A stretch of 64,000 nucleotides of DNA from Liolophura sinensis. Lineage: Eukaryota; Mollusca; Polyplacophora; Chitonida; Chitonidae. Each line of letters starts with the position of its first letter. Within the stretch, counting starts at the first letter, position 1. The stretch covers positions 28,940,402 to 29,004,401 of the forward strand of contig NC_088301.1 of assembly GCF_032854445.1 (NCBI RefSeq), in the 5' to 3' direction. The position numbers and the translations under genes were made by a program. Shown here in pieces: positions 40,801 to 45,986 of the stretch. Under the pieces are notes generated by a model. That model was not told where the DNA came from. It saw only the letters and a program-made list of their open reading frames with translations, and ran no database searches.

Positions 40801-43800
40801 GGAAGAGGTGGTTGTTGCAGAACATAGGTCTCGTCAGTACACATTGCCACAAGATTTCATCCCAGTGGAGGATGCTTCAGCTCCACACCCTATTCCTCCT
40901 CCAAGACGTCGGTCCAAAACAGATAAGCAAAGGAAATCACAGTCTGCTGCACAGGAAAGTTGGACAGCTGATAAACAAACAAAACCTCACCCTAAACAGG
41001 AAAACAAGGCAGAAGAGGTAATTGAAGAAGAAATTGTCATGTTGAAAAGAGAGTCAACCGAATCTGTGGTGCAGATTGATAATTTATTAAATTCTTTAGA
41101 TGCGAGCAAAATCACTTCTGGAGGTGAGGAAAATTTTTCTGATTCTGATGTCAGTGATGACGATGGGAGAGGGAACTCGTCCCAGAACTTTCAACTGAAC
41201 CAGACAGACACCTCAAACATGCTGCCTGATTTTTCTGAAGACTCCCCAGACGATGGCATCACCTTGGTGTGTTATGAGACCAAACCTGAATCCTTGATGG
41301 TGTCAGAGAAGTTGTCCACAAAGGACAATCTGGCTGACTTTGAGCAAATGACATTGGCCAATGAGGTTGAGCTCACACCTGCAGTAAATAAGGTCAACAT
41401 GTGCGAGGCTATGTCGCCAACTCGAAACAAGGGTGAAGAGAGCTTAGAGCGTGGACGGGACTTTGCAGAGAAGGTACAACCGAAGTATGTGATCCGCAAG
41501 CAAAGCTCTGGTGGGTCGAGTCACAACCTTTCATCAGAAGATCTCCAGGAGATGTTACAGGAAAGGCAGGCAGTGATCAACCAGACCGCAGTTCTCAGAC
41601 GTACTACAGACTGGAGTGACTGGAAACGGGATGATCCAGCGGATCCAAGTAAGTCAATTTAATTACTTCAAGACTGCTATGATTCTCTGTGTTTTACTGC
41701 TTGAACATGGAAATTTAGGCTCCATTGTTGTTAGGACTGGATTAATAGGGTTCAAAGGGACTTGCAGGAGAATATAAAAAGTCCGAACATGTGACCAGAA
41801 ACGTCAGTCCTCGGCTTTTGACTAGATCGGTTGTTCAGGTTACACATACTGCATTCCCCGTGACAATTGGTCATTCGCATAGACCCAAGTGAGCAGTGAG
41901 TCCTCAAATGCTGCACTATAAACTTGTGATACTAGTGATGATGAAATTGAAAGGCAAGGGTTAAATTCAGAATGCAACTCCCGTGCTTTTTCCAGATGAT
42001 TACTGTGGGCAAGACAGAAAGAGATTTGCTCCATTAGTGTAGTTCATCCATAAGTGTAGCAAAATTTGAGGTTCGTCAATTTCGTTAATTTATTGATTAG
42101 CCTATTTTTTTTATAGGCTGTGTAGGTAGCCTATATTTGATTTTTTACTTGATTGGTGTTAAGAATGCTTCACTTATAAGATGGTGGAAGGAAACAGGGG
42201 GGTGGGGGTGGGAGTAACCCACAACTATCTGCAGGCCTTCCCACAATAGTCTAGAGAGAAAGACAAGCTGGACTTGAACTCCTAGAGACCGCATTGGTGA
42301 GAGGCTCGTGGGTCATTGCGCTAAGCTCGAATGCTAACCACCTTGGCGACGGGGGGCCCTCAGGTTAGCTGATAACAATGTACAAAGTAATTAATGGATT
42401 ACAGGTATAAAAAGTGTCCAGTTAGGGGCAGCAGACAGCTAGGATGCAATTTTCTGGAACCGACTATGAGGGTAGAGTTTAGTGTCAAGGTTGCCCGGCT
42501 TCCTGTGAAACGTAACAGCAAATTTGAAAGTTGAAGAAAACAGTCGGATTTATCAATCAGTCACAGTACAACTGTGCTTTATTCATGCAATGAAACTGCC
42601 CTAGTACCACCTAGAGTCTAGGGGGCCAGTACTTCAACCTGAATTAGTATGTGTGCCATCAAAATGAACGCAGAGAGGACTCTGTAGTTCAGAGCTTCAG
42701 GCGTACAGCTCAAATGAGGTTAACTACATTCCTACAGTAATAATTCCTCAACCTTTTCTTATGTTTGCAAGGTGTTATTCTGGAGGTATCATGCTGTGTT
42801 GACTGAGAAAGTGATACTTTTTGTGAAGCCCTGACACTGGCCAATCCAACCGAAGTAGTTTTGTCTCCAAAATCAAAGTAAAAATGGGCATAAATTGCAC
42901 TGAAAGTTGCTCTTTCATGTGCGAAAAGGTTGAGGAATTAGTGTAGTAATATGATATGAGAGAAATGTTCCATCACTGATGCTCTGTGTGTATATTAGGT
43001 ACCATAAATTAACAAATTCATGACTTCAGTAGGGTTGAAGGCCTTTTAAGGCCTTTCTGTGTTTCTGAAAGTGTATTTTTTATGTACCAAACTTTTGTGT
43101 CACTAGAGATTTTCACTTATATAAAATGAAATCTGACTTTGAGCTCCTAACATTTACTGGTCCTTGGTATTTGGTGAGGTACATACATCATACGTGTGCA
43201 TAGTAGTTTCTGCAGGCCAAAGTACATCCCAGTATATCACGGAATGGTGTGTCAAGCAGGAAACAATTGTTTGGCCAGAAGAATCTTCCCATTGCATTCA
43301 CATTAAGGTAAAATCTTCTAATAGAGACTGATGATAACCTCATGCCATTGAAAATACCTGCTGATAATAAAACATCCTGAGGAGAAATTGAATTAAGAAG
43401 GAAAAAATCATCAAAGGGGAGCTTTGAGGGAGACATCAGTGGGATGGAGGGGACATACATGTACATGGAATGTTTGAGGAAAAGCACTGATATTATAGTG
43501 GTATATATTATTTATATAAAGGTATATCATGATGGTAAAATATGTTCAGATCTAAAATCTGGAAGGGGAGGTCATTAAGCACTAGTAATGTGGGTACAGG
43601 TATATTGCAACAATATAACAGGATTGTCTCCCTTGGGTATTTCTGGTCTTTCAGTTCAGTGTTTGTACAGATTGGTGGCTTGTGTTGAATCTGTTTGGTA
43701 TTTCTTTATTTATTTATTTGGTGTTTTATGTTGCACTCAAGAATATTAATATGTTTTTTTTTTAGTTTAGCAATGGACTTTTCCAATAAATTTGAAATGG

Positions 43801-44774
43801 GCTTTGTAAAACTAAGGCAAGTATAAAAACGACAAAATAAAGGTAACCATCAAAGCTCTTAAATGTGTGATTACTAGTAATTTTTTAAAAGCACTAGACA
43901 TTTTATTTGGGAATTGGAAAAGTATTAATCTAAATAACAGTGCTGAGTCACCTGTTTCAAGAATGGAATGTATAAGGTGCTTATTTGACAAGGATGTGTG
44001 TTTTTAAAGCCGGCCAGAGAGAGACCTATTTTCCATTACAAACTGGGCATTGGATTCCATTAACATAGGATTTTTTTTTTTTTTTTAATTTTTAAGATAA
44101 GTTGTATGATCATGGTCAGGCTAAAGAGCGAAGTATTAAGTAAAGAGAGAAACCTGATTTAAAGCCTCAGTGCCAACAGGAGCCGAGTTCAAGTCTGCAT
44201 TTATTACTGCGAGAAATCAAATGATGAATTGACATCTTTGAAAATTTTGAGTTGGAGTTTTGAGCTGTTAAGGTATAAAACTGAATATGTAAAAGGGTGG
44301 CTGCTGCTAACTTACAGTATTTCTTTCTTAACCATTGAGTGAAATGCTTGGGCACTTTTTCCTCTCCAACAAGCAGCTATTATACATGCATGTCACTGTG
44401 GCTGTCTTTTAAGATGTATATACCAGTATCTATTTGTTAAGCATGTGTGCAGCCCGTGATTGCACTGGGTATAATATATTGACATACACCAGGTCTTCAC
44501 AGGGTGTAACCATGAAAAGAGCCAGATCAGGTTCACTGTTGTATAAAAGTTGACATGAATAATGTATTGGCTGCTGTGTTAGCTTTGAATTCACATCGGT
44601 TTTAAATTTGTGCGACACATTGTATTGTATTGTGACAGTGTACAGAGTTGTATCTGGGCCATTTATAATACCATAGAGATTATAAATTTCCTTAGAGGCT
44701 TTACATTTAATCAGATTTTTAAAATTTATTCATTGTTTCGTTTTCTCTTCCAAGGACCCAGATTCGATGTCTAA
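7593..44774 (+). CDS. EH-domain scaffold protein, Eps15/intersectin/Pan1-like architecture (12 visible exons, 5' end missing)
   Basis: EH domains bind NPF peptides and usually organise clathrin-coated pits and actin; that role is inferred from the family. Twelve exons join in phase: 7593-7828, 11450-11599, 13798-13867, 16953-17028, 17623-17732, 19149-19263, 22238-22310, 24524-24880, 25328-25473, 31630-31679, 38716-41648 and 44755-44774. They give about 1,445 residues. Order: C-terminal half of EH1 (residues about 1-35), EH2 (about 50-140), charged coiled coil (about 150-253), a DPF motif (about 270), a second short coil (about 420-445), then about 980 disordered residues with Pro-rich SH3-type motifs. 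There are no SH3, DH or C2 domains, so it is not a complete intersectin. The EH2 exon carries two frame breaks in this sequence. The N terminus lies upstream. The architecture resembles Pan1 or Eps15-like proteins, but orthology is not established. Confidence 0.85.
7829..8200 (+). repeat. Degenerate minisatellite starting at the splice donor
   Basis: Units built around GTGAGTTCTGTTAGCTGAAC and CATTTCCA recur about ten times with drift, at spacings of about 30-40 bp. The first unit begins with the real donor GTGAGT of the preceding exon. A later unit near 8058 repeats the same GGTGAGT context, so donor-like sequences are reiterated in the intron. Confidence 0.75.
8270..8484 (+). repeat. SINE family A copy, plus strand
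   Basis: It carries the B-box word GTGAGTTCAAGTCCAGC, the core CCCACCATAATGCTGG, AAGTGAAATATTCTTGAG and the tail ATCAAATAAAGAAATAAATAA. The extreme head is missing. It lies in the intron after the first visible exon. Confidence 0.85.
8485..10717. other. Intron sequence, mostly unannotated
   Basis: AT-rich intron. Two decayed tRNA-SINE-like pieces are possible: one near 9930-10010 and one near 10665-10700, where GTTCAAATCCAGCTC resembles the family A B box. No exon is supported. Confidence 0.45.
10718..10960. mobile_element. Possible hAT-like DNA transposon fragment
   Basis: TACAGGGTTCCCACAGG is followed by alternating words such as TTTTTGAAAATGTTTGAAA and TTCAAGATCTTGAATG. This is the look of the ends of a non-autonomous hAT-type element, related in style to the element at 33133. 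No matching inverted end or target duplication was found, so the right edge is a guess. Confidence 0.35.
11450..11599 (+). CDS. Exon: core of EH2, two compensating frame breaks
   Basis: It encodes the heart of the second EH domain. The ligand-pocket helix reads S-G-L-K-P-L-L-L-R-Q-I-W-H-L-A-D, and the calcium-type loop D-L-D-K-D-G-L-L-C-A-E-E is followed by C-H-L-V-K-F-V-K-Q. The acceptor TTGGCAG gives Ala-Glu-Arg-Ala in phase with the previous exon. The frame is then lost by one missing base near 11461 and regained by one extra base in the GGG run near 11550. The net length of 150 and the phases on both sides are normal, so the exon is real. As written it would stop at once (GGA TGA). The donor is AAG/GTAAG. 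Confidence 0.8.
11600..13266. other. Intron sequence with a G16 run
   Basis: AT-rich intron. A run of 16 G lies at 12120-12135, a potential G-quadruplex or assembly-error site. Nothing else was recognised. Confidence 0.5.
13267..13645 (+). repeat. Dimeric interspersed repeat D, copy 2 (both monomers present)
   Basis: It begins TTAGCTTGCCTGTACAAAG. The first monomer has AATGTTAGGCATGATATC, GGTTTGCACATATGTAG and the CCATCGTTGA block. A second monomer starts about 180 bp later with AATGTTAGGGATAATAATC, followed by CCATCGCTAATGCTC. The unit thus occurs twice head to tail, matching the copies at 5288 and 58338. Confidence 0.75.
13798..13867 (+). CDS. Exon: tail of EH2
   Basis: The acceptor ATCAAG is followed by GT, which with the G left by the previous exon makes Gly. 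The result is K-Q-G-L-P-L-Q, the usual continuation after the last EH helix (compare Q-G-x-P-L-P in Eps15-type proteins). It goes on Y-P-D-F-I-E-T-K-L-Y-Y-Q-H-G and ends with AG before the donor GTAAGT (phase 2). Confidence 0.75.
13868..14634. other. Intron sequence, nothing recognised
   Basis: AT-rich intron with a short ATATATAT tract near 14070. No exon or repeat family is supported. Confidence 0.5.
14635..14838 (+). repeat. SINE family A copy, plus strand
   Basis: It shows GCTGTGAGTTCAAATCCAGC, CTCTGCCTGTTTTCCTCCCACC and the tail ATGACATAAATAAAAATAAATA. An internal piece around the AAGTGAAATATTCTTGAG word is deleted, and the tRNA-like A box is degraded. Confidence 0.8.
14870..15215. repeat. 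Degenerate tandem repeat (GAACCAG...ATGA words)
   Basis: Words such as GTGAATGAACCAG, GAGTGAACCATC, GATTAAACCAGCCATGAG, GGATGAACCATCAG and GGATGAACCAGTCATTATGA recur at about 25-40 bp. This indicates an old minisatellite with strong decay. Confidence 0.55.
15216..16952. other. Intron with a C24 homopolymer and a decayed SINE
   Basis: A run of 24 C lies at 16200-16223. Just left of it, near 16110-16160, GTGTTCAAATCCAGCTC resembles a tRNA-SINE B box, so a decayed SINE is likely. Otherwise this is plain AT-rich intron. Confidence 0.5.
16953..17028 (+). CDS. Exon: coiled coil, part 1
   Basis: It encodes R-K-E-E-C-L-R-E-M-K-R-H-E-I-Q-L-Q-K-I-A-L-I-E-K-L, rich in Lys, Arg, Glu and Leu as expected for a coiled coil. 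Two AGs are available: one ending at 16947 would begin the exon with GAA but breaks phase with the previous exon, while the one ending at 16952 supplies the single base needed to finish an Arg codon and is preferred. The donor is CTG/GTAGGT and the exon ends in phase 0. Confidence 0.75.
17029..17622. other. Intron sequence
   Basis: Plain AT-rich intron. ATTCTTTAGTATGGTGTAAA near 17281 resembles the 3' part of SINE family A but is too short to call. Confidence 0.45.
17623..17732 (+). CDS. Exon: coiled coil, part 2
   Basis: A strong pyrimidine tract and TTTTAG precede L-E-V-L-K-D-I-S-P-N-S-D, then charged helix Q-H-E-R-E-K-L-R-K-Q-E-K-I-V-I. The exon enters in phase 0 and leaves in phase 2 (AG before the donor GTCAGC), matching both neighbours. 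Confidence 0.85.
17733..18954. other. Intron sequence
   Basis: AT-rich intron. Nothing recognised before the SINE head at 18955. Confidence 0.5.
18955..19011 (+). repeat. SINE family A head only
   Basis: CACCTCCGTGGCTCAGTTGG, then a TAACGCGCTAGCGCAGTG word and TGACCTAG, match the 5' tRNA-like head of the family, including the A box. The B box, core and tail are absent. A head-only copy is unusual, because SINE copies are normally truncated at the 5' end; it suggests a later deletion. Confidence 0.75.
19149..19263 (+). CDS. Exon: coiled coil, part 3
   Basis: The acceptor TTAACAG supplies A to finish Arg, then L-R-R-E-H-E-K-V-R-E-E-T-V-K-A-I-V and T-E-Q-K-L-Q-E-D-E-K-Q-I-K-L-E-T-E-D-I-A-R. 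The heptad-like spacing of Leu, Val and Ile fits a coiled coil. The donor AGG/GTAAGA ends the exon in phase 0. This donor is duplicated 67 bp downstream. Confidence 0.9.
19251..19384. repeat. 67-bp tandem duplication spanning the exon end and splice donor
   Basis: The block starting AGATATAGCTAGGGTAAGAC at 19251 recurs at 19318 with two visible substitutions (CTAGG to GTAGG, AAGAC to AAGAT). Each copy contains the last 13 exon bases and the donor GTAAGA. Use of the second donor (GT at 19331) would retain 67 bp with an in-frame TAG at 19288-19290. Confidence 0.9.
19385..21698. other. Intron sequence, nothing recognised
   Basis: AT-rich intron of about 2.3 kb. Short open frames on both strands show no domain or splice context. 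Confidence 0.5.
21699..21909. mobile_element. MITE family M, copy 1
   Basis: The ends are TAATTCTTTAACCTTTCC on the left and GAGGAATTA on the right, imperfectly inverted. The interior words GTGTTGACTGACAAAACTG, GAAGCCCTGAAATGGG and AAAGTTGCTCTTTCAGATG recur at 42741-42940. The flanking TA on both sides fits a TA target duplication, as in Tc1/mariner-derived MITEs. Confidence 0.7.
22238..22310 (+). CDS. Exon: linker with DPF motif
   Basis: The acceptor TTTTCAG precedes R-L-S-T-P-Y-R-K-S-T-K-D-P-D-P-F-H-Q-I-H. The D-P-F tripeptide is a known AP-2 appendage-binding motif in Eps15-type proteins, which fits an endocytic role but is only a short motif. The exon enters in phase 0, leaves in phase 1 and has the donor AAAG/GTGAGT. 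Confidence 0.85.
22601..22861 (+). repeat. SINE family A, diverged full-length copy
   Basis: GTGTCTGGGTGGTTGGTATG is a decayed head, and GCTGTGAGTTCAAGACCAAC is the B-box region. CAGCTCTGCCCAGCTTCC and the tail CCAATCATAGAAATAAATAA follow in family order. Divergence is higher than in the copies at 5515 or 8270. Confidence 0.75.
22862..24523. other. Intron with a short local duplication
   Basis: At 22864-22925 the phrase TCTAGGTGTTCTGGCTGTTC occurs twice, about 33 bp apart. The rest is AT-rich intron without a supported feature. Confidence 0.5.
24524..24880 (+). CDS. Exon: linker with Pro/Thr-rich segment
   Basis: The acceptor TTTTAG gives AA, which with the preceding G makes Glu, then L-R-K-K-G-V-R-F-C-D-P-D-V-P and V-P-F-V-F-S-P-F-D-R-D-R-L. 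A helical piece, K-L-K-E-A-Q-E-F-W-D-K-V, is followed by a Thr/Pro/Ser stretch and by W-A-F-S-A-E-L-E-P-I-T-E-E-D. The codon bias and conserved look contrast clearly with the flanks. It ends in phase 1 with the donor CCAG/GTAATT. Confidence 0.9.
25328..25473 (+). CDS. Exon: second coiled-coil segment
   Basis: The acceptor TTTTTGCAG supplies TG to finish Val, then L-M-D-E-E-F-W-F-A-P-Y-L-T-L-D-G. Next comes a helix, M-I-D-L-H-K-K-L-L-D-L-K-L-E-V-E-K-L, ending Q-L-V-F. The donor TTT/GTAAGT leaves phase 0. The open frame runs on past the donor to 25677, but that extension has no protein character. Confidence 0.9.
25729..25852. mobile_element. MITE family M, right half
   Basis: GAAGCCCTGAAACTGGCC, TAGTTTTGTCTCCAAAATC and AAAGTTGCTCTTTCATATG match the right half of the copy at 42741. 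The left half is not recognisable. The end reads TTTTGTAATTAGGG. Confidence 0.7.
25855..26275. repeat. 25-bp minisatellite, about 17 units
   Basis: The unit is close to GGATTAGTGTTATGTGGCGA followed by GTCTT. The rightmost units (26130-26260) are nearly identical, while the left half mixes variants such as TTATTTCGTGAATC and TTGTGTGGTGAATC. A stray related pair of units occurs near 26920-26965. It lies in the intron after the 25328 exon. Confidence 0.95.
26276..27149. other. Non-coding stretch, possible decayed insert on the minus strand
   Basis: Several overlapping minus-strand open frames (26245-27027) are more continuous than typical intron here, but they contain stops and no motif I can name. 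They may be remains of a mobile-element open frame. I make no functional call. Confidence 0.35.
27150..27436. repeat. Duplicated block with inverted arms, period about 149 bp
   Basis: CAGTTCTGACATAGCTGATA and about 120 bp following it occur at 27162 and again at 27311, separated by a GTGTGTG and G10 tract. The first copy sits in an inverted repeat: CATGCAATGAGCT at about 27150 pairs with AGCTCATTGCATG at about 27196. A second G10 run follows the second copy near 27441. Confidence 0.85.
27816..28691. mobile_element. TIR DNA transposon, non-autonomous, TAA target duplication
   Basis: The left end AGTGACATGGTCCCCAAA (27819) and the right end, which reads AGTGACATGGTCGCCCCAAA on the minus strand (to 28688), are inverted repeats with 12 perfect bases. 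Both ends are flanked by TAA (27816-27818 and 28689-28691), which fits a 3-bp duplication of PIF/Harbinger type. The 870-bp body has only short open frames and no complete transposase. Confidence 0.8.
28692..31629. other. Large-intron sequence, nothing recognised
   Basis: AT-rich DNA with two self-complementary AT tracts: a TTAATTAA cluster near 30110 and a T10/A10 run near 30201. No exon is supported before 31630. Confidence 0.5.
31630..31679 (+). CDS. Small probable cassette exon
   Basis: The acceptor CCTGTTACCTGTCAG is followed by L-P-G-Q-L-D-R-E-Q-L-M-Q-N-L-G-W and AG before the donor GTAAAA. It enters in phase 0, as the 25328 exon requires, and leaves in phase 2. That joins the downstream AG of the giant exon (38716) to give W-R-N-P-A-D. 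A second, earlier acceptor at 31597 (CCCTCAG) leaves an open frame in another entry phase and would need an unseen extra exon. Confidence 0.6.
31680..33132. other. Large-intron sequence, nothing recognised
   Basis: AT-rich intron with a short alternating ATATAT/GCATAT tract near 31693-31716. No exon or repeat family is supported. Confidence 0.5.
33133..34580. mobile_element. Candidate hAT-like DNA transposon with inverted ends
   Basis: The left end TACAGGGTGTACCGGTAC and the right end, antisense TACAGGGTTCGTACAGG, are imperfect inverted repeats. Both subterminal regions carry CTTGAAAACTCCTTGAA-type words. An inner segment at about 33326 (CAGGGCTTTCGCTGGCAC with GCGA words) looks like the end of another such element, so nesting is possible. 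There is no intact transposase frame and no clear 8-bp target duplication. Confidence 0.55.
34581..38713. other. Large-intron sequence with a G19 run
   Basis: AT-rich intron. A run of 19 G lies at 35454-35472. I see no exon. The end of the stretch is the pyrimidine-rich acceptor TTGCATTTTTCAG of the giant exon. Confidence 0.5.
38714..41648 (+). CDS. Giant exon (2.9 kb): long disordered Ser/Thr/Pro/Gln-rich region
   Basis: The open frame begins at the acceptor, well before the first internal ATG at 39077, and runs about 978 codons to the donor CAA/GTAAGT. It starts R-N-P-A-D-Y-E-A-N-L-L-P with a basic helix, R-A-R-H-Y-R-E-K-L-L-D-N, then repeated S-P sites (possible proline-directed phosphorylation). 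The middle is low-complexity with Q-P-S-Q-P and P-E-K repeats, P-P-P-L-P tracts, and P-I-P-P-P-R-R-R, which fits the SH3 class II pattern PxxPxR. L-V-F-L-D near 39480 matches a clathrin-box pattern. The last part (L-Q-E-M-L-Q-E-R-Q, then T-T-D-W-S-D-W) looks helical and conserved. Two acceptor AGs (38713 and 38715) both keep this frame, depending on the upstream exon. Confidence 0.92.
41649..42132. other. Intron sequence
   Basis: AT-rich intron between the giant exon and the SINE at 42133. No feature is supported. Confidence 0.5.
42133..42358 (-). repeat. SINE family A copy, minus strand
   Basis: Reading left to right, the antisense 3' word TTGATTGGTGTTAAGAATG comes first, then GGAAGGAAACAGG, ACCCACAAC, AGCTGGACTTGAACTCC (antisense B box) and GACCGCATTGGTGAGAGGC. 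The antisense head AACCACCTTGGCGACGG comes last. All parts are present, with a G/T-rich expansion near 42200. Confidence 0.85.
42741..42940. mobile_element. MITE family M, complete copy with TIRs
   Basis: TAATTCCTCAACCTTTTC at the left is an exact inverted repeat of GAAAAGGTTGAGGAATTA at the right (18 bp). The 200-bp body has GTGTTGACTGAGAAAG, GAAGCCCTGACACTGG and AAAGTTGCTCTTTCATG, shared with 21699 and 25729. The terminal TA on each side can be read as the target duplication. Confidence 0.85.
42953..43038 (+). repeat. Dimeric repeat D, fragment
   Basis: GAAATGTTCCATCACTGATGC, TATTAGGTACCATAAATTAAC and CATGACTTCAGTAGG match the right part of the D monomer seen at 13267 and 58338. It sits directly after the MITE at 42741. 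Confidence 0.6.
43039..43702. other. Intron sequence
   Basis: AT-rich intron. Nothing recognised. Confidence 0.5.
43703..43747 (-). repeat. SINE family A tail fragment, minus strand
   Basis: TTTATTTATTTATTTGGTGTTTTATGTTGCACTC with CAAGAATATTA is the antisense 3' end of the family only, a strongly 5'-truncated copy. (Read as two adjacent words: TTTATTTATTTATTTGG, then TGTTTTATG.). Confidence 0.65.
43748..44754. other. Intron sequence ending in a strong acceptor
   Basis: AT-rich intron. The last 25 bases are a clean pyrimidine tract (TTGTTTCGTTTTCTCTTCC) followed by AAG. Confidence 0.5.
44755..44774 (+). CDS. Terminal coding exon: stop codon and C-terminal -RFDV
   Basis: The previous exon leaves one A (phase 1). 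GA completes Arg, and the frame continues P-R-F-D-V and then TAA at 44772-44774. The join gives D-D-P-A-D-P-R-P-R-F-D-V at the C terminus. Phe-x-Val at the end fits the class II PDZ-ligand pattern (hydrophobic-x-hydrophobic). The acceptor pyrimidine tract is among the best in the window. The exon would continue as 3' UTR. Phase, acceptor quality and an immediate stop support it, but the coding part is only 20 nt. Confidence 0.65.
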
Positions 44775-45328
44775 AAAAGTTTTAGTGTTGATAGGTACCC
44801 AGAGTGAGTTAAAGCATTTTATTTTTCTGCATATTGCTTCAGACTCTTCTCTTTGACGTTGTCAAAGCCCTGCCATACTACGATGTAATAGCTTTTTATG
44901 TGTAGAAATGCACTTTAGGATGACTTCAGATCTAATGCAGTTCCTAGATGCCAACCTCTATCATTTGTTATGTAGTCTGCCTCCATGGATTGCTAAAGCT
45001 TAAACCAGACATTGGCCTACATGCGTTTGTCCTCCTTCCTAAATGGGAACTTAAATCTTTTATGGGGCTTAGCCATATTGTTGTTACAGAACTTTTCCAA
45101 GCTACATACCTCACTATGCTGCAGGAAGGATTGATAATCTTGTGTAAAGAATAACATTTTTATATATACTCCATTACATGTTGTGCCACCATCAATAGCT
45201 TGTATTGGATGACAACTTTAATGTCGAAAAAATTCAAATTTGTGCAGATGAAAATGTAATTTGTGTGTTTTACTGTAATGTTGAGCTTGCTGTTCTGGTG
45301 AAAATTTGTCACTTGTGGGAAAGTTTTC

Positions 45329-45423
45329 CAGTTAGTTACTGAAAGTAAGTGGTTTACTTTCAGTTAGTTACTGAAAGTAAGTGGTTTACTTTCAGTTAGT
45401 TACTGAAAGTAAGTGGTTTACTT
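45329..45423 (+). repeat. 32-bp tandem repeat, three copies, forming two hairpins
   Basis: The unit starts CAGTTAGTTACTGAAAGTAA and ends GTGGTTTACTTT. At each junction the end of one unit (TTACTTT) and the start of the next form a perfect 11-bp stem: TTACTTTCAGT pairs with ACTGAAAGTAA around a 5-nt loop. The two hairpins are at 45354-45380 and 45386-45412. The copies are essentially identical. Confidence 0.95.
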
Positions 45424-45671
45424 CAGCCACTCCAGTTTCCTCCACTCACAAGAGTGGGAAAAGTAAAATGTCCTTAAATATGGAGCCTGATGTGTGTGAT
45501 AGATTTAGTTACTTGTTACTGTGTTGATTAGAATGAAACCTGTGATGTATTTATCTGTGGAATTATACAGGGGGTTGTTCATTATGTATGTTTCACTTAC
45601 TCACTTCTGTAAAGCTTGGTCACAATGCTTGGATTTTAGCATTGAAAGTTGAAGCCAAAGCATTGGTATCG

Positions 45672-45677
45672 AATAAA
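45672..45677 (+). terminator. Candidate polyadenylation signal AATAAA
   Basis: This is the first canonical AATAAA after the proposed stop codon. A second AATAAA at 45963 lies in what looks like a decayed SINE tail. Cleavage site and use are not visible from sequence. Confidence 0.3.
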
Positions 45678-45902
45678 TCATTTCATTCGTTATTGCAGAA
45701 TTTTCCTTTGGAATTCTCCGTTAAGGTTACCTGGATGAAGTGATCAAAATTTTAATTTATGTGGCTCAACAATGGGTTCTGAAATTCTGTTTCGAAGTAA
45801 GTCATGAATGGCTTGGTGACATTAGGCCTTTGACTCCTTTTCCATGTGTTTTTTTGGGGGAAGTTTGACTGATACATGGCAAAGTGCTGTAGTGCCGTAC
45901 TT

Positions 45903-45986
45903 TCCCACCAATATATCTCGCCGATGTCATGTGTGAATTATGGGAAATATTCTTTAGTATGGAATAAAATGTTAATCAAGTACATA
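45903..45986 (+). repeat. Decayed SINE family A tail, plus strand
   Basis: CCCACCAATATATCTCGCCG, GTGTGAATTATGGG, AAATATTCTTTAGTATGG and AATGTTAATCAAG line up in order with the family 3' half (CCCACCATAATGCTGGCCGCC, AAATATTCTTGAGTACGG, CACCAATCAAATAAA). Confidence 0.55.

Larger units (their letters stand above)
44775..45690 (+). other. Probable 3' UTR of the EH-domain gene
   Basis: It follows the stop at 44772. The first AATAAA downstream is at 45672-45677, which would give a UTR of about 0.9 kb. A three-copy hairpin-forming repeat lies inside it (45329-45423). The extent is inferred from the signal only. Confidence 0.4.

Noticed and set aside
39077-41662. Single-exon gene starting at the ATG at 39077
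   Set aside because: The same frame is open from the acceptor at 38713, and upstream exons join it in phase with similar protein character. The ATG is internal.
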